Positions 18,126-27,892 of a stretch of DNA of 42,075 nt are shown piece by piece. Source of the stretch: CAYZEZ01 sp964477295 (GTDB lineage Bacteria > Bacteroidota > Bacteroidia > Bacteroidales > SM23-62); assembly GCA_964477295.1 (NCBI GenBank), contig CAYZEZ010000004.1, positions 1 through 42,075 on the forward strand, given 5' to 3'. A program made the position numbers and the translations under genes. The notes under the pieces are model-generated. The model did no database searches and was not told where the DNA came from. It worked only from the letters and a program-made list of their open reading frames with translations. Position 1 is the stretch's first letter; the number at the start of each line of letters is the position of its first letter.

Positions 18126-19628
18126 TTAATGGTCTGTCATATTGCTTCTTCCCTGCTCAATATACTGTTCCATCAGGTTTGTCAGTTCTTTAACCTGTTC
18201 CAGGTGTTCCGGATAAAGGTTGTATTCTTCCCGGTGATCCCTGCTCAAATTATATAACTGACCGGGAGTTGAAATGCCATAACCTTCCGGGGTGACCAGG
18301 TCACTAAAACCTCCTGATTTGTTTGTCAGTATTAGCTTCCAGTCACCTTTCCTCACCGCAAGCGCCCCATCATAGGACTGATGAATCAATGATTCCCGTA
18401 TAGGATGTCCGGTTTTTTCTCCAAACAATAAAGGGGACAGGTCATAACTGTCTTCCCCTGAATCATACGGAAGTTCATATTCCACGATACCGGCTATTGT
18501 CGCAAAAACATCGATCTGGCAAATCAGGCTATTATTCATTTGTTTTGGAGCAGTATTTTCCGGCCATCTTACAATGAATGGTATTCTGTGTCCACCTTCC
18601 CACAGATCACCTTTATAACCCCTTAAACTTCCGTTTGGTGAATGATTGTATTTCCTGACAGAACCGATTTCCCCCGACCAGTTTGTCCCGTCCCGGCAGG
18701 GTGAACCGTTATCGCTAGTGAAAATGATCATTGTATTCCTGACCTGGCCGGTGAGTTCCAAGGCTTTCATGATCTGGCCAGTTGTCCAGTCCACCTCTTG
18801 CACATAATCCCCATACAATCCTGCCTGGCTTATCCCGATAAACTTTTTTACTGGCGCTATGGGTGTATGCGGCGCAGTCAGTGCAAAGTACAGGAAGAAT
18901 GGCTGATCTTTATGGCAGGCCTGGTTGATAAAATGAATGGCCTTTTCTGTTATGATGGGCATCACTTCTTCCAGCTTCCATCCTTTCACCATCATCCCGG
19001 GTTTCCCGAACAGGGAATCCGGTTTCTTTATTCCGGGGATTTCAGTTACCTTATTGTTTTCGATAAAGCAATACGGGGGAAAATTGGGCACATCATCACC
19101 GAAATAATAGTCGAATCCATAGTCCAGAGGTCCCCCCAAGATGGGTTGGGAATAATCGACGTTTTCTCCATTCGTGCTTTTGGCAGGAATACCGTCATTG
19201 GTAGGCCAGTCCCATCCCAGGTGCCATTTGCCAATGGCAGCGGTAGTGTAATTTTTCTCTTTCAAAATCTCAGCAAGGGTAAGTCTTTCCTTTTTTATTA
19301 ACGGTCCGTCCCATTCCCATAACACCCCCTTTTTTAATTCTGTCCGCCATGGATATCTGCCAGTCAGCAGGGCATACCTGCTCGGTGTGCACACAGCGGA
19401 TGTGGAATGTGCATCGGTGAAGCGCATACCATCCCTTGCCAGTTGATCAATATTTGGGGTTTGTATTTTACTGTCAGGGTTCTGGCATGAAATATCGCCA
19501 TAACCAAGATCATCGGCATAAATTATTATGATGTTTGGGAGGTAATGATCCCCCTGATCACCGAAGCAACCGTCAAACCCGGCGGCACAGAGTGCAATGA
19601 CCAGATAATTCAAAAGTCTCAGGTTCAT
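18126..19628 (-). CDS. S1-family sulfatase, copy 1
   Basis: Formylglycine-dependent sulfatase predicted to remove sulfate esters from the glycan. The 500-residue protein has an N-terminal hydrophobic signal. The metal site starts with I-I-Y-A-D-D-L-G-Y-G-D (D39, D40) and the modification motif is A-V-C-T-P-S-R, where C80 would be oxidised to formylglycine. G-K-W-H-L-G follows near residue 135, and T-S-D-N-G supplies further metal ligands. No sulfatase-maturating radical SAM enzyme is in the window. It lies 128 bp after GH172 copy 2 in the same order as the GH172-sulfatase pair at 32208-35944. Regioselectivity and sulfatase subfamily cannot be set by eye. Confidence 0.9.
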   Translation of the reverse strand: MNLRLLNYLVIALCAAGFDGCFGDQGDHYLPNIIIIYADDLGYGDISCQNPDSKIQTPNIDQLARDGMRFTDAHSTSAVCTPSRYALLTGRYPWRTELKKGVLWEWDGPLIKKERLTLAEILKEKNYTTAAIGKWHLGWDWPTNDGIPAKSTNGENVDYSQPILGGPLDYGFDYYFGDDVPNFPPYCFIENNKVTEIPGIKKPDSLFGKPGMMVKGWKLEEVMPIITEKAIHFINQACHKDQPFFLYFALTAPHTPIAPVKKFIGISQAGLYGDYVQEVDWTTGQIMKALELTGQVRNTMIIFTSDNGSPCRDGTNWSGEIGSVRKYNHSPNGSLRGYKGDLWEGGHRIPFIVRWPENTAPKQMNNSLICQIDVFATIAGIVEYELPYDSGEDSYDLSPLLFGEKTGHPIRESLIHQSYDGALAVRKGDWKLILTNKSGGFSDLVTPEGYGISTPGQLYNLSRDHREEYNLYPEHLEQVKELTNLMEQYIEQGRSNMTDH

Positions 19629-19756
19629 TTCTTTAAATACTTATTATTATTTTCAGTTATTACCAAGATAAGGTATCGTTGAAACTGGAGCAAGATAAAA
19701 GTAAGTCTTTTATTTTGCACTCCTCTAAATGTATCCGTTGCTTAAATCCTGAATAA

Positions 19757-21679
19757 TTATAATTTTATAAGAAGAAAATAATGCAGGATAAACTTGCTGT
19801 GTTCCCTACCCTTTAAATGTATTGTCACCGAACCTGATCCATCCGCAATATTCAGATTTCCGAAATACTCACTTTCAACATATGTTTCTTCCGGCCGGTT
19901 CAAATTTTTCCAGTCTGACAATTCATTCTGCCGCTGCATAAACCGGATTTCACCGGAAGAAGGGGTCATGAAATAGGAGCAATACATTTTATATACACCA
20001 TCAACGGGAACTTCGAGATTGAATTTCGCCAGCATTGGTTCATCATTTAACGATTCGAGTATCATGACTCTTTTCTGATCCACGCTTTGACCAACTACAA
20101 TTTTCCCATTCGTAACAGCCTGGGCAGGAAGATAGATACCATGAAACTTAATAATTTCCGGTTGGGGATAAGCAGATAAACCTGCTGTCGGAGTTTTTTG
20201 CTGAAGAGCTTTTTCAGCATAATAAAATGAAACCGAGGAATAATCTACCGGAAACTTGTTGCCAACAGGACCATGTTCGATCGTTAATTTAAAATCTTTT
20301 TGAAATGATAATTTATCCGAGATAAAATGGCGGTATCCACCGGTTCGGCTTAACGGAAGGTCATATCCCAGACAACCGTGAGTGGGAAGACTTTGTGCCA
20401 TGTCCCAACGGTCAGGGATAGCATACCATCCGCCATTAAAATATTCCTCGCTACCTGTTCCATGCATACGAAGTTTCCCATCGCTGGTTACCTGTTCATC
20501 CCCTTCAAAAAAACCTGTTGACCCGGGAATTAATCCCTGGCAGTTAAGTATGGTGCCTGCATAATGTCCCTTTCCGGAGATCATCGGCATAATTTCATAC
20601 GGTTCCCCTTCCGGTGGTTCAATTTCCCTTTTCCAGTAAGCGTAGAATTTCCCTTCGTTCCGTTCCCTGGATCTTTCTGTATAAAAAAATTTTATTCCTA
20701 TCTCCTTTCCAGATGATTCTTCAGTTTTGAGGTATTCAAGCTCAACCATCCCATAGTGGTCAAATGGCATGGGATAATAGGTATAGGAAGTGCTTCCTGA
20801 TGTGCCGGACAAAATCGAACGCATACTTTTCTCTCCAAAATAATATCCAAAAAAGTCTTTCACCGGTACATTTATGGCCCATTCATTTTCGTTGTCCCAT
20901 TTAGCTCTCAAAACCAAGCAATTGTTATTTTTATCCAGTTTACTTATTCCTGTCATTTCTATCCCGATAATTCTACCGCCATGGGTCATTTCAAAGATCC
21001 TTTTCGTTTCGCCAGGATTTATATTAATGTTGGCCTCGTTTGTTTTAATATTTTCATAAATATCTTCCAGGTAATTGGTCCCGTAATTGTTCCATATCCT
21101 TACTACATTTCTAAGGGCTTCCTTTTCCTGCTCATCCCAGTCCAAAGAAAATGAAGTTATTTCAGTATTTTCCGGGTAAGTTCTGTACTGGAGATGGTAG
21201 AAGTGCATCTTGCCCTTGAATACCACCTTGCAGGATTTCTTGTAGGGTATGGGCAGATAGCAGTAATATCCTCCCAGTTCGTACCCGCATACTGGGCTTA
21301 AAAAAGGGAACCGGTTACTGGTGTACATGTCTATAAAAGGCATGTTTATGCGAGGAGTCTGTTCACCATCGAAGAAGAATTGTATGGTGTCATGGGTTGC
21401 AGGGGGTGCCCATCTTACCCTGTTGATTACCCCCGGACCTTTCATTTCTGCAATTACCAGGTCATCTCCCTCTTTTCTGATGAATGAATAGGTCCCGCTG
21501 AATCCATCATCATTTTTTCCGGTCCGGTCATAACTGGAAAACTGTTCAACATAGCTGTTTTCAATGTATTGTGGGAGCCGGTCAACCTGATAAAGGAGTT
21601 GCAGTTCATGCAGCAGTCCCTGGGCCGTTATGAGTTGACTTATCATGATCATAACATTTAAACAAAGAAACTTCATCAT
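19757..21679 (-). CDS. DUF2961/GH172 protein, copy 2
   Basis: Secreted DUF2961/GH172-type protein, probably acting on a furanosidic or otherwise unusual linkage. The 640 residues have a type I signal peptide (cleavage near T-A-Q, about 20). Family motifs are E-Q-F-S-S-Y-D-R-T near 44-52, G-G-Y-Y-C-Y-L-P-I-P near 135-144 and G-T-G-S-E-E-Y-F-N-G-G-W; here the usual D of SEDY is E. It is strongly similar along its length to copy 3 (34004-35944), including G-G-W-Y-A-I-P-D-R-W-D-M and the C-terminal beta domain. It is followed by an S1 sulfatase, as copy 3 is. The upstream spacer to the SusD-associated lipoprotein is 326 bp. Confidence 0.85.
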   Translation of the reverse strand: MMKFLCLNVMIMISQLITAQGLLHELQLLYQVDRLPQYIENSYVEQFSSYDRTGKNDDGFSGTYSFIRKEGDDLVIAEMKGPGVINRVRWAPPATHDTIQFFFDGEQTPRINMPFIDMYTSNRFPFLSPVCGYELGGYYCYLPIPYKKSCKVVFKGKMHFYHLQYRTYPENTEITSFSLDWDEQEKEALRNVVRIWNNYGTNYLEDIYENIKTNEANININPGETKRIFEMTHGGRIIGIEMTGISKLDKNNNCLVLRAKWDNENEWAINVPVKDFFGYYFGEKSMRSILSGTSGSTSYTYYPMPFDHYGMVELEYLKTEESSGKEIGIKFFYTERSRERNEGKFYAYWKREIEPPEGEPYEIMPMISGKGHYAGTILNCQGLIPGSTGFFEGDEQVTSDGKLRMHGTGSEEYFNGGWYAIPDRWDMAQSLPTHGCLGYDLPLSRTGGYRHFISDKLSFQKDFKLTIEHGPVGNKFPVDYSSVSFYYAEKALQQKTPTAGLSAYPQPEIIKFHGIYLPAQAVTNGKIVVGQSVDQKRVMILESLNDEPMLAKFNLEVPVDGVYKMYCSYFMTPSSGEIRFMQRQNELSDWKNLNRPEETYVESEYFGNLNIADGSGSVTIHLKGREHSKFILHYFLLIKL

Positions 21680-22005
21680 CAGTTATGACTGAAAATTTAT
21701 ATAAGAATGAATATATCCTTTGAATATATACGTCTTAGAATCTGGTGTGTTAAAAATCATGAAAATATGGTTAAATCAATGGAATTAGCGGCCCCATGGC
21801 AACTTCTTTTTGCGGGTTTTTATATGAACAGACCATTAATATGCAAGGTAATAAAAGGAATAATGGCAGGTCAGGAATTTTCAATTCAATATAAATGGTT
21901 TTACAGGAATTAAATTGAATAAATTCTGTTCCTGACAAAGACACTGACTGCCAGTCCTATAACTATTCTAATGAAATAAGGCCGGCAGTCAGATTGCTGT
22001 TATTC
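21680..22005. other. Intergenic spacer between the Sus genes and the hydrolase train
   Basis: This 326-bp gap holds one clear inverted repeat (21944-21992, listed separately) just after the small lipoprotein gene. The rest is AT-rich with no ORF I believe in; a 68-codon plus-strand ORF has no recognisable family and no supporting context. The spacer probably holds the end of the sigma-FecR-Sus transcript and perhaps a promoter for the hydrolase train. Confidence 0.5.
21944..21992 (-). terminator. Inverted repeat, possible weak terminator after the Sus operon
   Basis: CTGACTGCC at 21944-21952 pairs perfectly with GGCAGTCAG at 21984-21992 around a 31-base loop. It starts 14 bp beyond the stop of the small lipoprotein gene. 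The following minus-strand sequence is only moderately T-rich (GTGTCTTTGT), so it may be a partial terminator or RNA-stabilising stem that lowers expression of the distal hydrolase genes relative to susCD. Confidence 0.4.
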
Positions 22006-22443
22006 TTACAATACAACAGTTACACCTTCCGAATAACGCGTTGATGATTGATAGTCCGGATCTTCATATTTACTAACGTCCACGGCACCCTTTACTTTTA
22101 CAACAAATTTATATGTTTCATCAGAATCATAACTTTGGTATGTATAAGTTTTAGGTGCATCAGCCACTTCTACCGAACCAAGACTCATTAAACCGAGTAA
22201 GGAGGGTGTACTTCCCTGGTCAACAGTATATATTTGAATGACCACGGATACAGGTTGCAGGATATCACCCGGATACGATGATGGAAGGTTCCAGGTAAGC
22301 ACTGCAGTGGTATCCACAGCTGTAACGGCCAGGTTTGAAACCGGGTTAATCGATTCCCCTGGTTTTGAATCAAGGACATCGTATTCACTGCAGCCAACAG
22401 CAAACAAACCGATCAGGAAAATATATAATACAATGTTTTTCAT
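22006..22443 (-). CDS. Small Fn3-like lipoprotein downstream of susD
   Basis: Probable outer-membrane lipoprotein that accompanies the SusCD importer, in the position where SusE/SusF-type or surface glycan-binding proteins are found. The 145 residues have a lipobox A-V-G-C (C18), then one beta-sandwich that looks like a fibronectin type III module: P-V-S-N-L-A-V-T-A near 36-44 and T-A-V-L-T-W-N-L-P near 46-54. It resembles DUF4945-type PUL lipoproteins, though that name is from memory of the family. At one domain it is shorter than usual surface glycan-binding proteins, so it may only stabilise the SusCD complex. It is 36 bp after susD. Confidence 0.65.
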   Translation of the reverse strand: MKNIVLYIFLIGLFAVGCSEYDVLDSKPGESINPVSNLAVTAVDTTAVLTWNLPSSYPGDILQPVSVVIQIYTVDQGSTPSLLGLMSLGSVEVADAPKTYTYQSYDSDETYKFVVKVKGAVDVSKYEDPDYQSSTRYSEGVTVVL

Positions 22444-22479
22444 CTTATATAATTTTTTGGGTGCTACATTTAATTTAGA

Positions 22480-24234
22480 TTAATAGCCAGGATTTTGCTG
22501 ATAAACACCTTGTGACAGGTTTATCTGATTCTGGGGAATTGGAAGGTACTCATCCCTTCCTGATGTAAACCTGGCGACCTCTAGCCAGCTCCATCTCTTG
22601 GATTCCTCTTCAAAATAGGTGTTCATGACATCTTCAGTAATTCCCCAACGAATAAGGTCAAAAAAGCGGCGTCCCTCACATGCTGTTTCCAGGCGCTTTT
22701 CCCAGGTCAATGCCTTCATGGCAAAATCCTTATCCCAGGTACAATTCACACCCGGCTGATACAGTTGAACATTATAATCCAGACAGGGTGATCCATCCGT
22801 AAATTTCAGCCTGTCTGTACTGTTAGCTGCCCGCTCCCTGACCTGGTTTATCAGGGGAACAGCCTCACTTTCCCTGCCAAGCTGGATAAGTATCTCTGCC
22901 TTCATCAACAAAACCTCTGCAAAGCGCATGTTAGGCTGATCCATACCACTCCATACAATGCCCGGGCGCTTCTGGGCCCAGTCCCAATCCGGATGAAGCA
23001 TTTCCTTCATTGAATTAAAGTAACCGTACTGGTGAGGCGCCCTGGCCCCTGTACTGTCGAACAGTAACTCGGGATCATATTTCCAGGGCTGGCCAGGCAT
23101 TGCAACCGTATGGCTCAACCTGGGATCGAATGTGTTCGTCGCAAAAAACTCAGGTCCCCTTCCCACGATATCTTCATCCGAATAGGTATCAAATTCTGGC
23201 AATCCGTCAGGTCCGGTTTTGAATGCTTTGACCAGGTCGTCACTTGGTTTATGAAAATCACAGCAAGTATAATGAGGTGACCAGCTGGGAGTATTTAAGA
23301 TAATGCTGGAATTTGAATATCCATTTGGCAAACCATCATCGATTGAATACTGCTCTGACCATACAGATTCCGGATTAATATCATCGTACTGGGGAAGAAA
23401 ATTATTGGCAAAATCCTCTGCCAGTTCGAGTGGCCCATTTTGAATAATGTCATCCAGATAGGTAAGGGCTGTTTCCAGCCGGCTTGTATTTATATTCACC
23501 ACCTTGTTGGTCCCGTCCTGTTCATATGCCATCCACATCATGGTTTCTGCAGCCCAGGCCTCGGCAGCCCATTTGGTGGGCCTCCCCAGATCCTCCTGTT
23601 CTGTGGGAAGCATTTCAGCCGCCGCTTTAAAATCATTATAAATCTCTGTCCAGAGGGAAAGATCATTCATTGAACCATCATCAGGTCGGTTGGGAACATT
23701 TTTATAATCTTCCACCGCCAGATCTTCTTTAAATATGGGTACCCATTTCCATCGTTTTTTCAACTTCGAATATTGATACCCCCTCAGAAAATAAAGTTCT
23801 CCTAAACGTGCATTCTTCAAGGGATATTCTGACTCATCCATACTTTTTACCATGTTGATGGCATTATTGGTCCTCGAAATGGCAAAATATAAAGTAGTCC
23901 AGGTATCGTCATTACGACCCATCGTTGTTGTAGCCAGGGTAAAAACCTCCTGGTAGTACCAGTTGGCCTGATCATTTATGCCACCACCTCCTTTATATGC
24001 ATTATCCGAGCGTACACTGCCAGGCACCCAATCGGCCCATTGTCCCTGCCAGTAACCGCGATGGGGGGCATAAGAATATGCTGAAGTGACGAATCCTTCA
24101 ACATTCTCCGGGGAAAGAAGCTGGCTTGCTGTAAGCGTACCTTTGGGGTTGATACTCAAATAGTCTTCGTCACAAGCTGTGGTAAATATTACCACTATAA
24201 ATATCACTGATAGTATATATCTGATTGTTTTCAT
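22480..24234 (-). CDS. susD: SusD/RagB-family glycan-binding lipoprotein
   Basis: Surface lipoprotein that binds the glycan and forms the lid of the SusC channel. The 584 residues start with a lipoprotein signal ending T-T-A-C (C21), followed by the usual D-E-D-Y-L-S-I-N-P start of SusD proteins. TPR-rich N-terminal helices and a C-terminal SusD domain follow, including N-M-R-F-A-E-V-L-L-M-K-A-E, the strong helix motif of the family, and R-L-E-T-A-C-E-G-R-R-F-F-D-L-I-R-W. The C-terminus carries the typical L-P-I-P-Q-N-Q-I-N. It lies 10 bp after susC, so the two are co-translated as a pair. The bound glycan is not readable from sequence. Confidence 0.95.
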   Translation of the reverse strand: MKTIRYILSVIFIVVIFTTACDEDYLSINPKGTLTASQLLSPENVEGFVTSAYSYAPHRGYWQGQWADWVPGSVRSDNAYKGGGGINDQANWYYQEVFTLATTTMGRNDDTWTTLYFAISRTNNAINMVKSMDESEYPLKNARLGELYFLRGYQYSKLKKRWKWVPIFKEDLAVEDYKNVPNRPDDGSMNDLSLWTEIYNDFKAAAEMLPTEQEDLGRPTKWAAEAWAAETMMWMAYEQDGTNKVVNINTSRLETALTYLDDIIQNGPLELAEDFANNFLPQYDDINPESVWSEQYSIDDGLPNGYSNSSIILNTPSWSPHYTCCDFHKPSDDLVKAFKTGPDGLPEFDTYSDEDIVGRGPEFFATNTFDPRLSHTVAMPGQPWKYDPELLFDSTGARAPHQYGYFNSMKEMLHPDWDWAQKRPGIVWSGMDQPNMRFAEVLLMKAEILIQLGRESEAVPLINQVRERAANSTDRLKFTDGSPCLDYNVQLYQPGVNCTWDKDFAMKALTWEKRLETACEGRRFFDLIRWGITEDVMNTYFEEESKRWSWLEVARFTSGRDEYLPIPQNQINLSQGVYQQNPGY

Positions 24235-24244
24235 CGTTCATTTT

Positions 24245-27200
24245 TTAATATGATACATTAATTTTCAGGAGGAAAATCCGGGGACGCATATAAGTTACAT
24301 CATAACTTCCTACGTAAGGTGTCTCTGCATCTCCTATTTCCCACGCGTCATCACCCCACCATTTATAAACATTGATCAGGTTTTGAGCACTTAAAGCTAA
24401 ATGAATCCTGGTTTTCCCTAATAGATTTCCCGGAATAGTATATCCTATTTCTACATTTCTAAGCTTCAGATAGGATCCTGACTTCATAACATATGTTGAA
24501 AGCCGGTTTTCATCATTGCTGTTGACCAATGTCAGGGCAGGAATATCGGAATCGGAGTTATCCCATGGATTCCATGCCTCGAGGATTCTTTTCGGATGAT
24601 TTGCATCTTTCTGAACCAGCACATTGGCAAAATCACTCAGTGTTAACCATCCATTACGAATGGTATTCCCGGTAACCCCCTGCCAGAACATGGAAAAATC
24701 AAAATTTTTATAATACGCCGTGAAATCAAGACCATAACTTAAATCAGGGTCTGTTTCTCCGATCCATGTCCGGTCATGTTCAGTGGTGATCTGACCATCT
24801 CCATCCAGGTCCTTAAACCTGATCCTTCCGACTCCTTTTCCAGCCTGTTCCGGACCTTCAAGGACTTCCTGCTCTGTTTTATACAGGCCATCCGCAACAA
24901 ATCCATAGGCAGAATGAAGAGGTCTTCCTAAAATATTATCCTCCAGTCCGTTTCCCCCATATGAATAGATCACGCTTTCGGGAAGGTCATCGACCACATT
25001 CTTTTTCATATGATAAAACATGTTCGCCTGGATACTATATTTAAAATCCCCACCCGAGTTACCCATGTAATTCAGCAGGAATTCCAATCCGGTATTGGTC
25101 ATATTGGCTGCATTGATCCATTGCTGTGCACCTTCACCCTGAACAGCTAAAACAGCCGGTTCATACAACATCCCGTTGGTATATTTATAAAAGTAATCAA
25201 TTGATCCTGAGATCCTGTGGTTCAACAATCCGTAATCAACACCAATATCAACCTGTTGTGTTGCCTCCCATTTTAAATTGGGATTTCCCCGGTGCACAAT
25301 ACGATAGCCTGAAGGTAGCTGCCCGCTGTTTTGACCTGTTATGGGATAAGCAGTAGTTACATAATCTGCATCAAAGACATCCACGATGGCATTTGTCGGG
25401 ATATTCGAATTACCGTTCATACCCCAGCTGGCCCTTAATTTGAGATTTGAAATAACATCAATTCCGGAAAGAAATCTTTCCTCGCTTATTCGCCATCCGG
25501 CCGAGACAGCCGGGAAGTAGCCAAAGCGATTATTTTCACCGAACACTGAAGAACCATCTCTCCGAATGGTGGCAGAAAGCAGATATTTATCACTGAAGAC
25601 ATAATTGAACTTTCCGAAATAGGACAACAATTTCCATTCATCTGCATCTCCTGATAACTGCATTGTACCTGTAGCAGCATCCAGTACAGCATAATCCAGG
25701 CTTTCCAACTCCAAACCTTCCCGATAACCGTACACTTCTTCAAACAAATAATTCTGAGTTTCTGTTCCGGCTACAAAGTCAAGCCGGTGCTTTTGTAAAT
25801 TCAGGCTATAGTTGACCGTATTACTCCAGGTTACATAAATATCATTTGCCGATAAGGATCCGACGCCATTAATATCCACTCCTTTCCCGCCCGCTTCGTG
25901 CCACGCTTCCTCAAGATGCCGAAAACCGTCCTGTGTATAATTGATCCCAATATTGGTTTTTATATCCAGACCTTCCAAAATATTCACACTGGCAAAAATA
26001 TTTCCAAAAACTTTCAGCCTGTTGTTAATATCATCTTTATGTGAAGCCAGACGCCGAAGAGGATTTGGAAAATCATCCATAGCCAGATTTAACTCCGGTC
26101 CGCCATACATTGTACCATCTTCACTATAAACGGGAATTATAGAAGGAAAAACCAGGATATTCCGTTCTTCGTTCACGGCTGCCGCAGTATACTTATCTAC
26201 TGCTACAGATCTGCTTACGATATTTTCAATCTGACCCGGCCATTTAAGCTTTGCGATTGCAAAATTTTCTCCCACTGTTAACCGGTCATTTAACATTTTA
26301 TACTCTGAATTCAACCTCATGGTGATCCTTTGCATCGATGTATATTTCTGGGTTCCCTGATTTTCGAAGTAGTTAAGGGAAAGCATTTGCCTGGAATTCT
26401 CCGTACCGGTCTGCAAGGTAATCTGGTGATCCTGCTGTAATCCAAGTTGAGTGCATTCTTTTATCCAATCGGTATTGGCAGCTCTCTGAACACCATCAGT
26501 CAACCATTCAATGGGTTGTACATTATCAAGCACAGGCTTTCCGCCGGCCTCCCTGTGCCATGTGTAATTATACAGCTGCTGGGTTGTTGAAGGATCTTCT
26601 CCATCGTTCACTGCACACCAGAAGAGCATGCGACCGTATCCTTCGGTGTCCAGTAGTTCGGGGTATTTATAATGCTGGGAAATACCAAATTTCCCATTAT
26701 ATGTCACACGTGTTTCTCCTGACTTTCCCTTAAGGGTTTCTATCAGGATTACACCGTTGGCGGCCCTTGCACCGTAGATACTTGCCGAAGAAGCATCTTT
26801 CAGCACCTGCAGAGAGGCAATATCCTGGGCATTAATATCCCTGAGATTCATATCTGTGGCCAGGCCATCAACCACTATCAAAGGATTGCCGGCAGTCATG
26901 GAGCTTTGCCCGCGAAGTGTCACAATCACATCGCCGGTTGGACTTCCATCGGTGGTTATATTCAGACCGGGGATTCTTCCCTGGAGGGATTGCAGCAAAT
27001 TCGAATTCTGGGTTTTTGTTACTTCCTCCTCAGGAACAATTGAAACCGCACCAGTAAGATCAGCCTTCCTCTGGGTCATGTAGCCGATGGAGACTACTTC
27101 CTCCAAGTCGAAATAAGCTGCTTCCATGGTGATGCTGATCACTGTCTGATTCCCGATAGAAATTTCCTGTGTCAGCATCCCGACAAAAGAAAACACAAGA

Positions 27201-27745
27201 ATTTTAGCATCATCCGGCACATCTATCTCATAATTGCCATTGATATCTGTTATCGCTCCTATGGTAGTTCCCTTGACAACCACAGTGACACCAATAAGGG
27301 GATCCCCCATATCATCCGTCACGGTTCCCGTTATAATCCTTGGTTGCAACTTGGTTTTAACACGGGTCAAATATTCTCCCGGAGACAGGATGATCTGCCG
27401 GTCGATCACAACATAATCAATATTTTGGTCTTCGAAAAGGGATGCCAGGACATTAGATATGGGCTCATTTTCAACCTGTATATCAACATGCCGCTCAACA
27501 TCAACAAGTTTATAATTGAATAGAAAGTAGAATTCACTCTGGCTTTCTATCTCATTCAAAACACCCTCAACGCTGACATCATTTAAATTCAGTGTTAATT
27601 TGGTGTTTTGAGAATAGGAATTATCAGCAAGTAGCTGAAAGGTAGTGAGAAACAATAGAATCAGGCTATTTCTCATAATTCTAATGATTTTTGAGAAGAA
27701 TATTTTATAAAAATATACTCCATCATTTCTGAAGAATTTTTTCAT
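24245..27745 (-). CDS. susC: SusC/RagA-family TonB-dependent receptor with STN domain
   Basis: Outer-membrane TonB-dependent channel importing oligosaccharides with SusD. The 1166 residues have a long N-region and signal peptide (M24 is an alternative start; cleavage near S-Y-S-Q, about 46). An STN signalling domain (about 48-125) precedes a carboxypeptidase-D-like beta domain (about 138-222, starting I-T-G-T-V-T-D), then the plug (about 230-350, with A-S-S-A-S-I-Y-G-A-R-A-A-N-G-V) and the 22-strand barrel ending in K-I-N-V-S-Y. The STN domain is what touches FecR, so this receptor both imports and signals. It is 147 bp downstream of fecR; that spacer has a strong hairpin on the opposite strand. 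Confidence 0.95.
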   Translation of the reverse strand: MKKFFRNDGVYFYKIFFSKIIRIMRNSLILLFLTTFQLLADNSYSQNTKLTLNLNDVSVEGVLNEIESQSEFYFLFNYKLVDVERHVDIQVENEPISNVLASLFEDQNIDYVVIDRQIILSPGEYLTRVKTKLQPRIITGTVTDDMGDPLIGVTVVVKGTTIGAITDINGNYEIDVPDDAKILVFSFVGMLTQEISIGNQTVISITMEAAYFDLEEVVSIGYMTQRKADLTGAVSIVPEEEVTKTQNSNLLQSLQGRIPGLNITTDGSPTGDVIVTLRGQSSMTAGNPLIVVDGLATDMNLRDINAQDIASLQVLKDASSASIYGARAANGVILIETLKGKSGETRVTYNGKFGISQHYKYPELLDTEGYGRMLFWCAVNDGEDPSTTQQLYNYTWHREAGGKPVLDNVQPIEWLTDGVQRAANTDWIKECTQLGLQQDHQITLQTGTENSRQMLSLNYFENQGTQKYTSMQRITMRLNSEYKMLNDRLTVGENFAIAKLKWPGQIENIVSRSVAVDKYTAAAVNEERNILVFPSIIPVYSEDGTMYGGPELNLAMDDFPNPLRRLASHKDDINNRLKVFGNIFASVNILEGLDIKTNIGINYTQDGFRHLEEAWHEAGGKGVDINGVGSLSANDIYVTWSNTVNYSLNLQKHRLDFVAGTETQNYLFEEVYGYREGLELESLDYAVLDAATGTMQLSGDADEWKLLSYFGKFNYVFSDKYLLSATIRRDGSSVFGENNRFGYFPAVSAGWRISEERFLSGIDVISNLKLRASWGMNGNSNIPTNAIVDVFDADYVTTAYPITGQNSGQLPSGYRIVHRGNPNLKWEATQQVDIGVDYGLLNHRISGSIDYFYKYTNGMLYEPAVLAVQGEGAQQWINAANMTNTGLEFLLNYMGNSGGDFKYSIQANMFYHMKKNVVDDLPESVIYSYGGNGLEDNILGRPLHSAYGFVADGLYKTEQEVLEGPEQAGKGVGRIRFKDLDGDGQITTEHDRTWIGETDPDLSYGLDFTAYYKNFDFSMFWQGVTGNTIRNGWLTLSDFANVLVQKDANHPKRILEAWNPWDNSDSDIPALTLVNSNDENRLSTYVMKSGSYLKLRNVEIGYTIPGNLLGKTRIHLALSAQNLINVYKWWGDDAWEIGDAETPYVGSYDVTYMRPRIFLLKINVSY

Positions 27746-27752
27746 ACTTTTG
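27745..27752 (+). promoter_or_regulatory. Plus-strand TAnnTTTG match, candidate antisense RNA promoter
   Basis: TACTTTTG at 27745-27752 exactly matches the Bacteroidota promoter core TAnnTTTG on the strand opposite susC. No clean -33 TTTG is present at the expected distance. A start about 7 bases downstream would give an RNA of about 85 bases ending at the hairpin at 27814-27844. The motif is common by chance in AT-rich DNA, so this is a weak call on its own. Confidence 0.3.
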
Positions 27753-27758
27753 TTTAGT

Positions 27759-27844
27759 TTAGTGAGTTGTTAATACTTGATGTTCTGACTTCAGGAATCA
27801 CTTGCTAAATTTGGGGAAAGTGTACCAGCACTTTCCCTTTTTTT
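27759..27844 (+). ncRNA. Candidate cis-antisense RNA to the susC leader
   Basis: Proposed short RNA from the plus strand, antisense to the susC 5' leader and ending at the strong terminator at 27814-27844. Antisense small RNAs upstream of susC homologues that repress their PUL (DonS type) are known in Bacteroides, and this position and orientation fit. The evidence here is only a terminator with no plus-strand gene to serve and a promoter-core match. The exact 5' end is a guess. Confidence 0.35.
27814..27844 (+). terminator. Strong intrinsic terminator on the strand opposite susC
   Basis: GGGAAAGTG (27814-27822) pairs perfectly with CACTTTCCC (27829-27837) around a 6-base loop and is followed by seven T's on the plus strand. 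It is a classic rho-independent terminator for plus-strand RNA. On the minus strand the hairpin is followed by CCAAATTT, not a T-run, so it should not stop fecR-susC read-through efficiently. Confidence 0.8.
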
Positions 27845-27892
27845 GGTTTAAGTTAAGTCATAGGGCATTTAGGTTTATTGGTTTGACATTAG

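Noticed and set aside
21707..21913. Plus-strand 68-codon ORF in the spacer after GH172 copy 2
   Set aside because: No recognisable motif, no neighbours on that strand and no promoter; AT-rich spacer gives such ORFs by chance.
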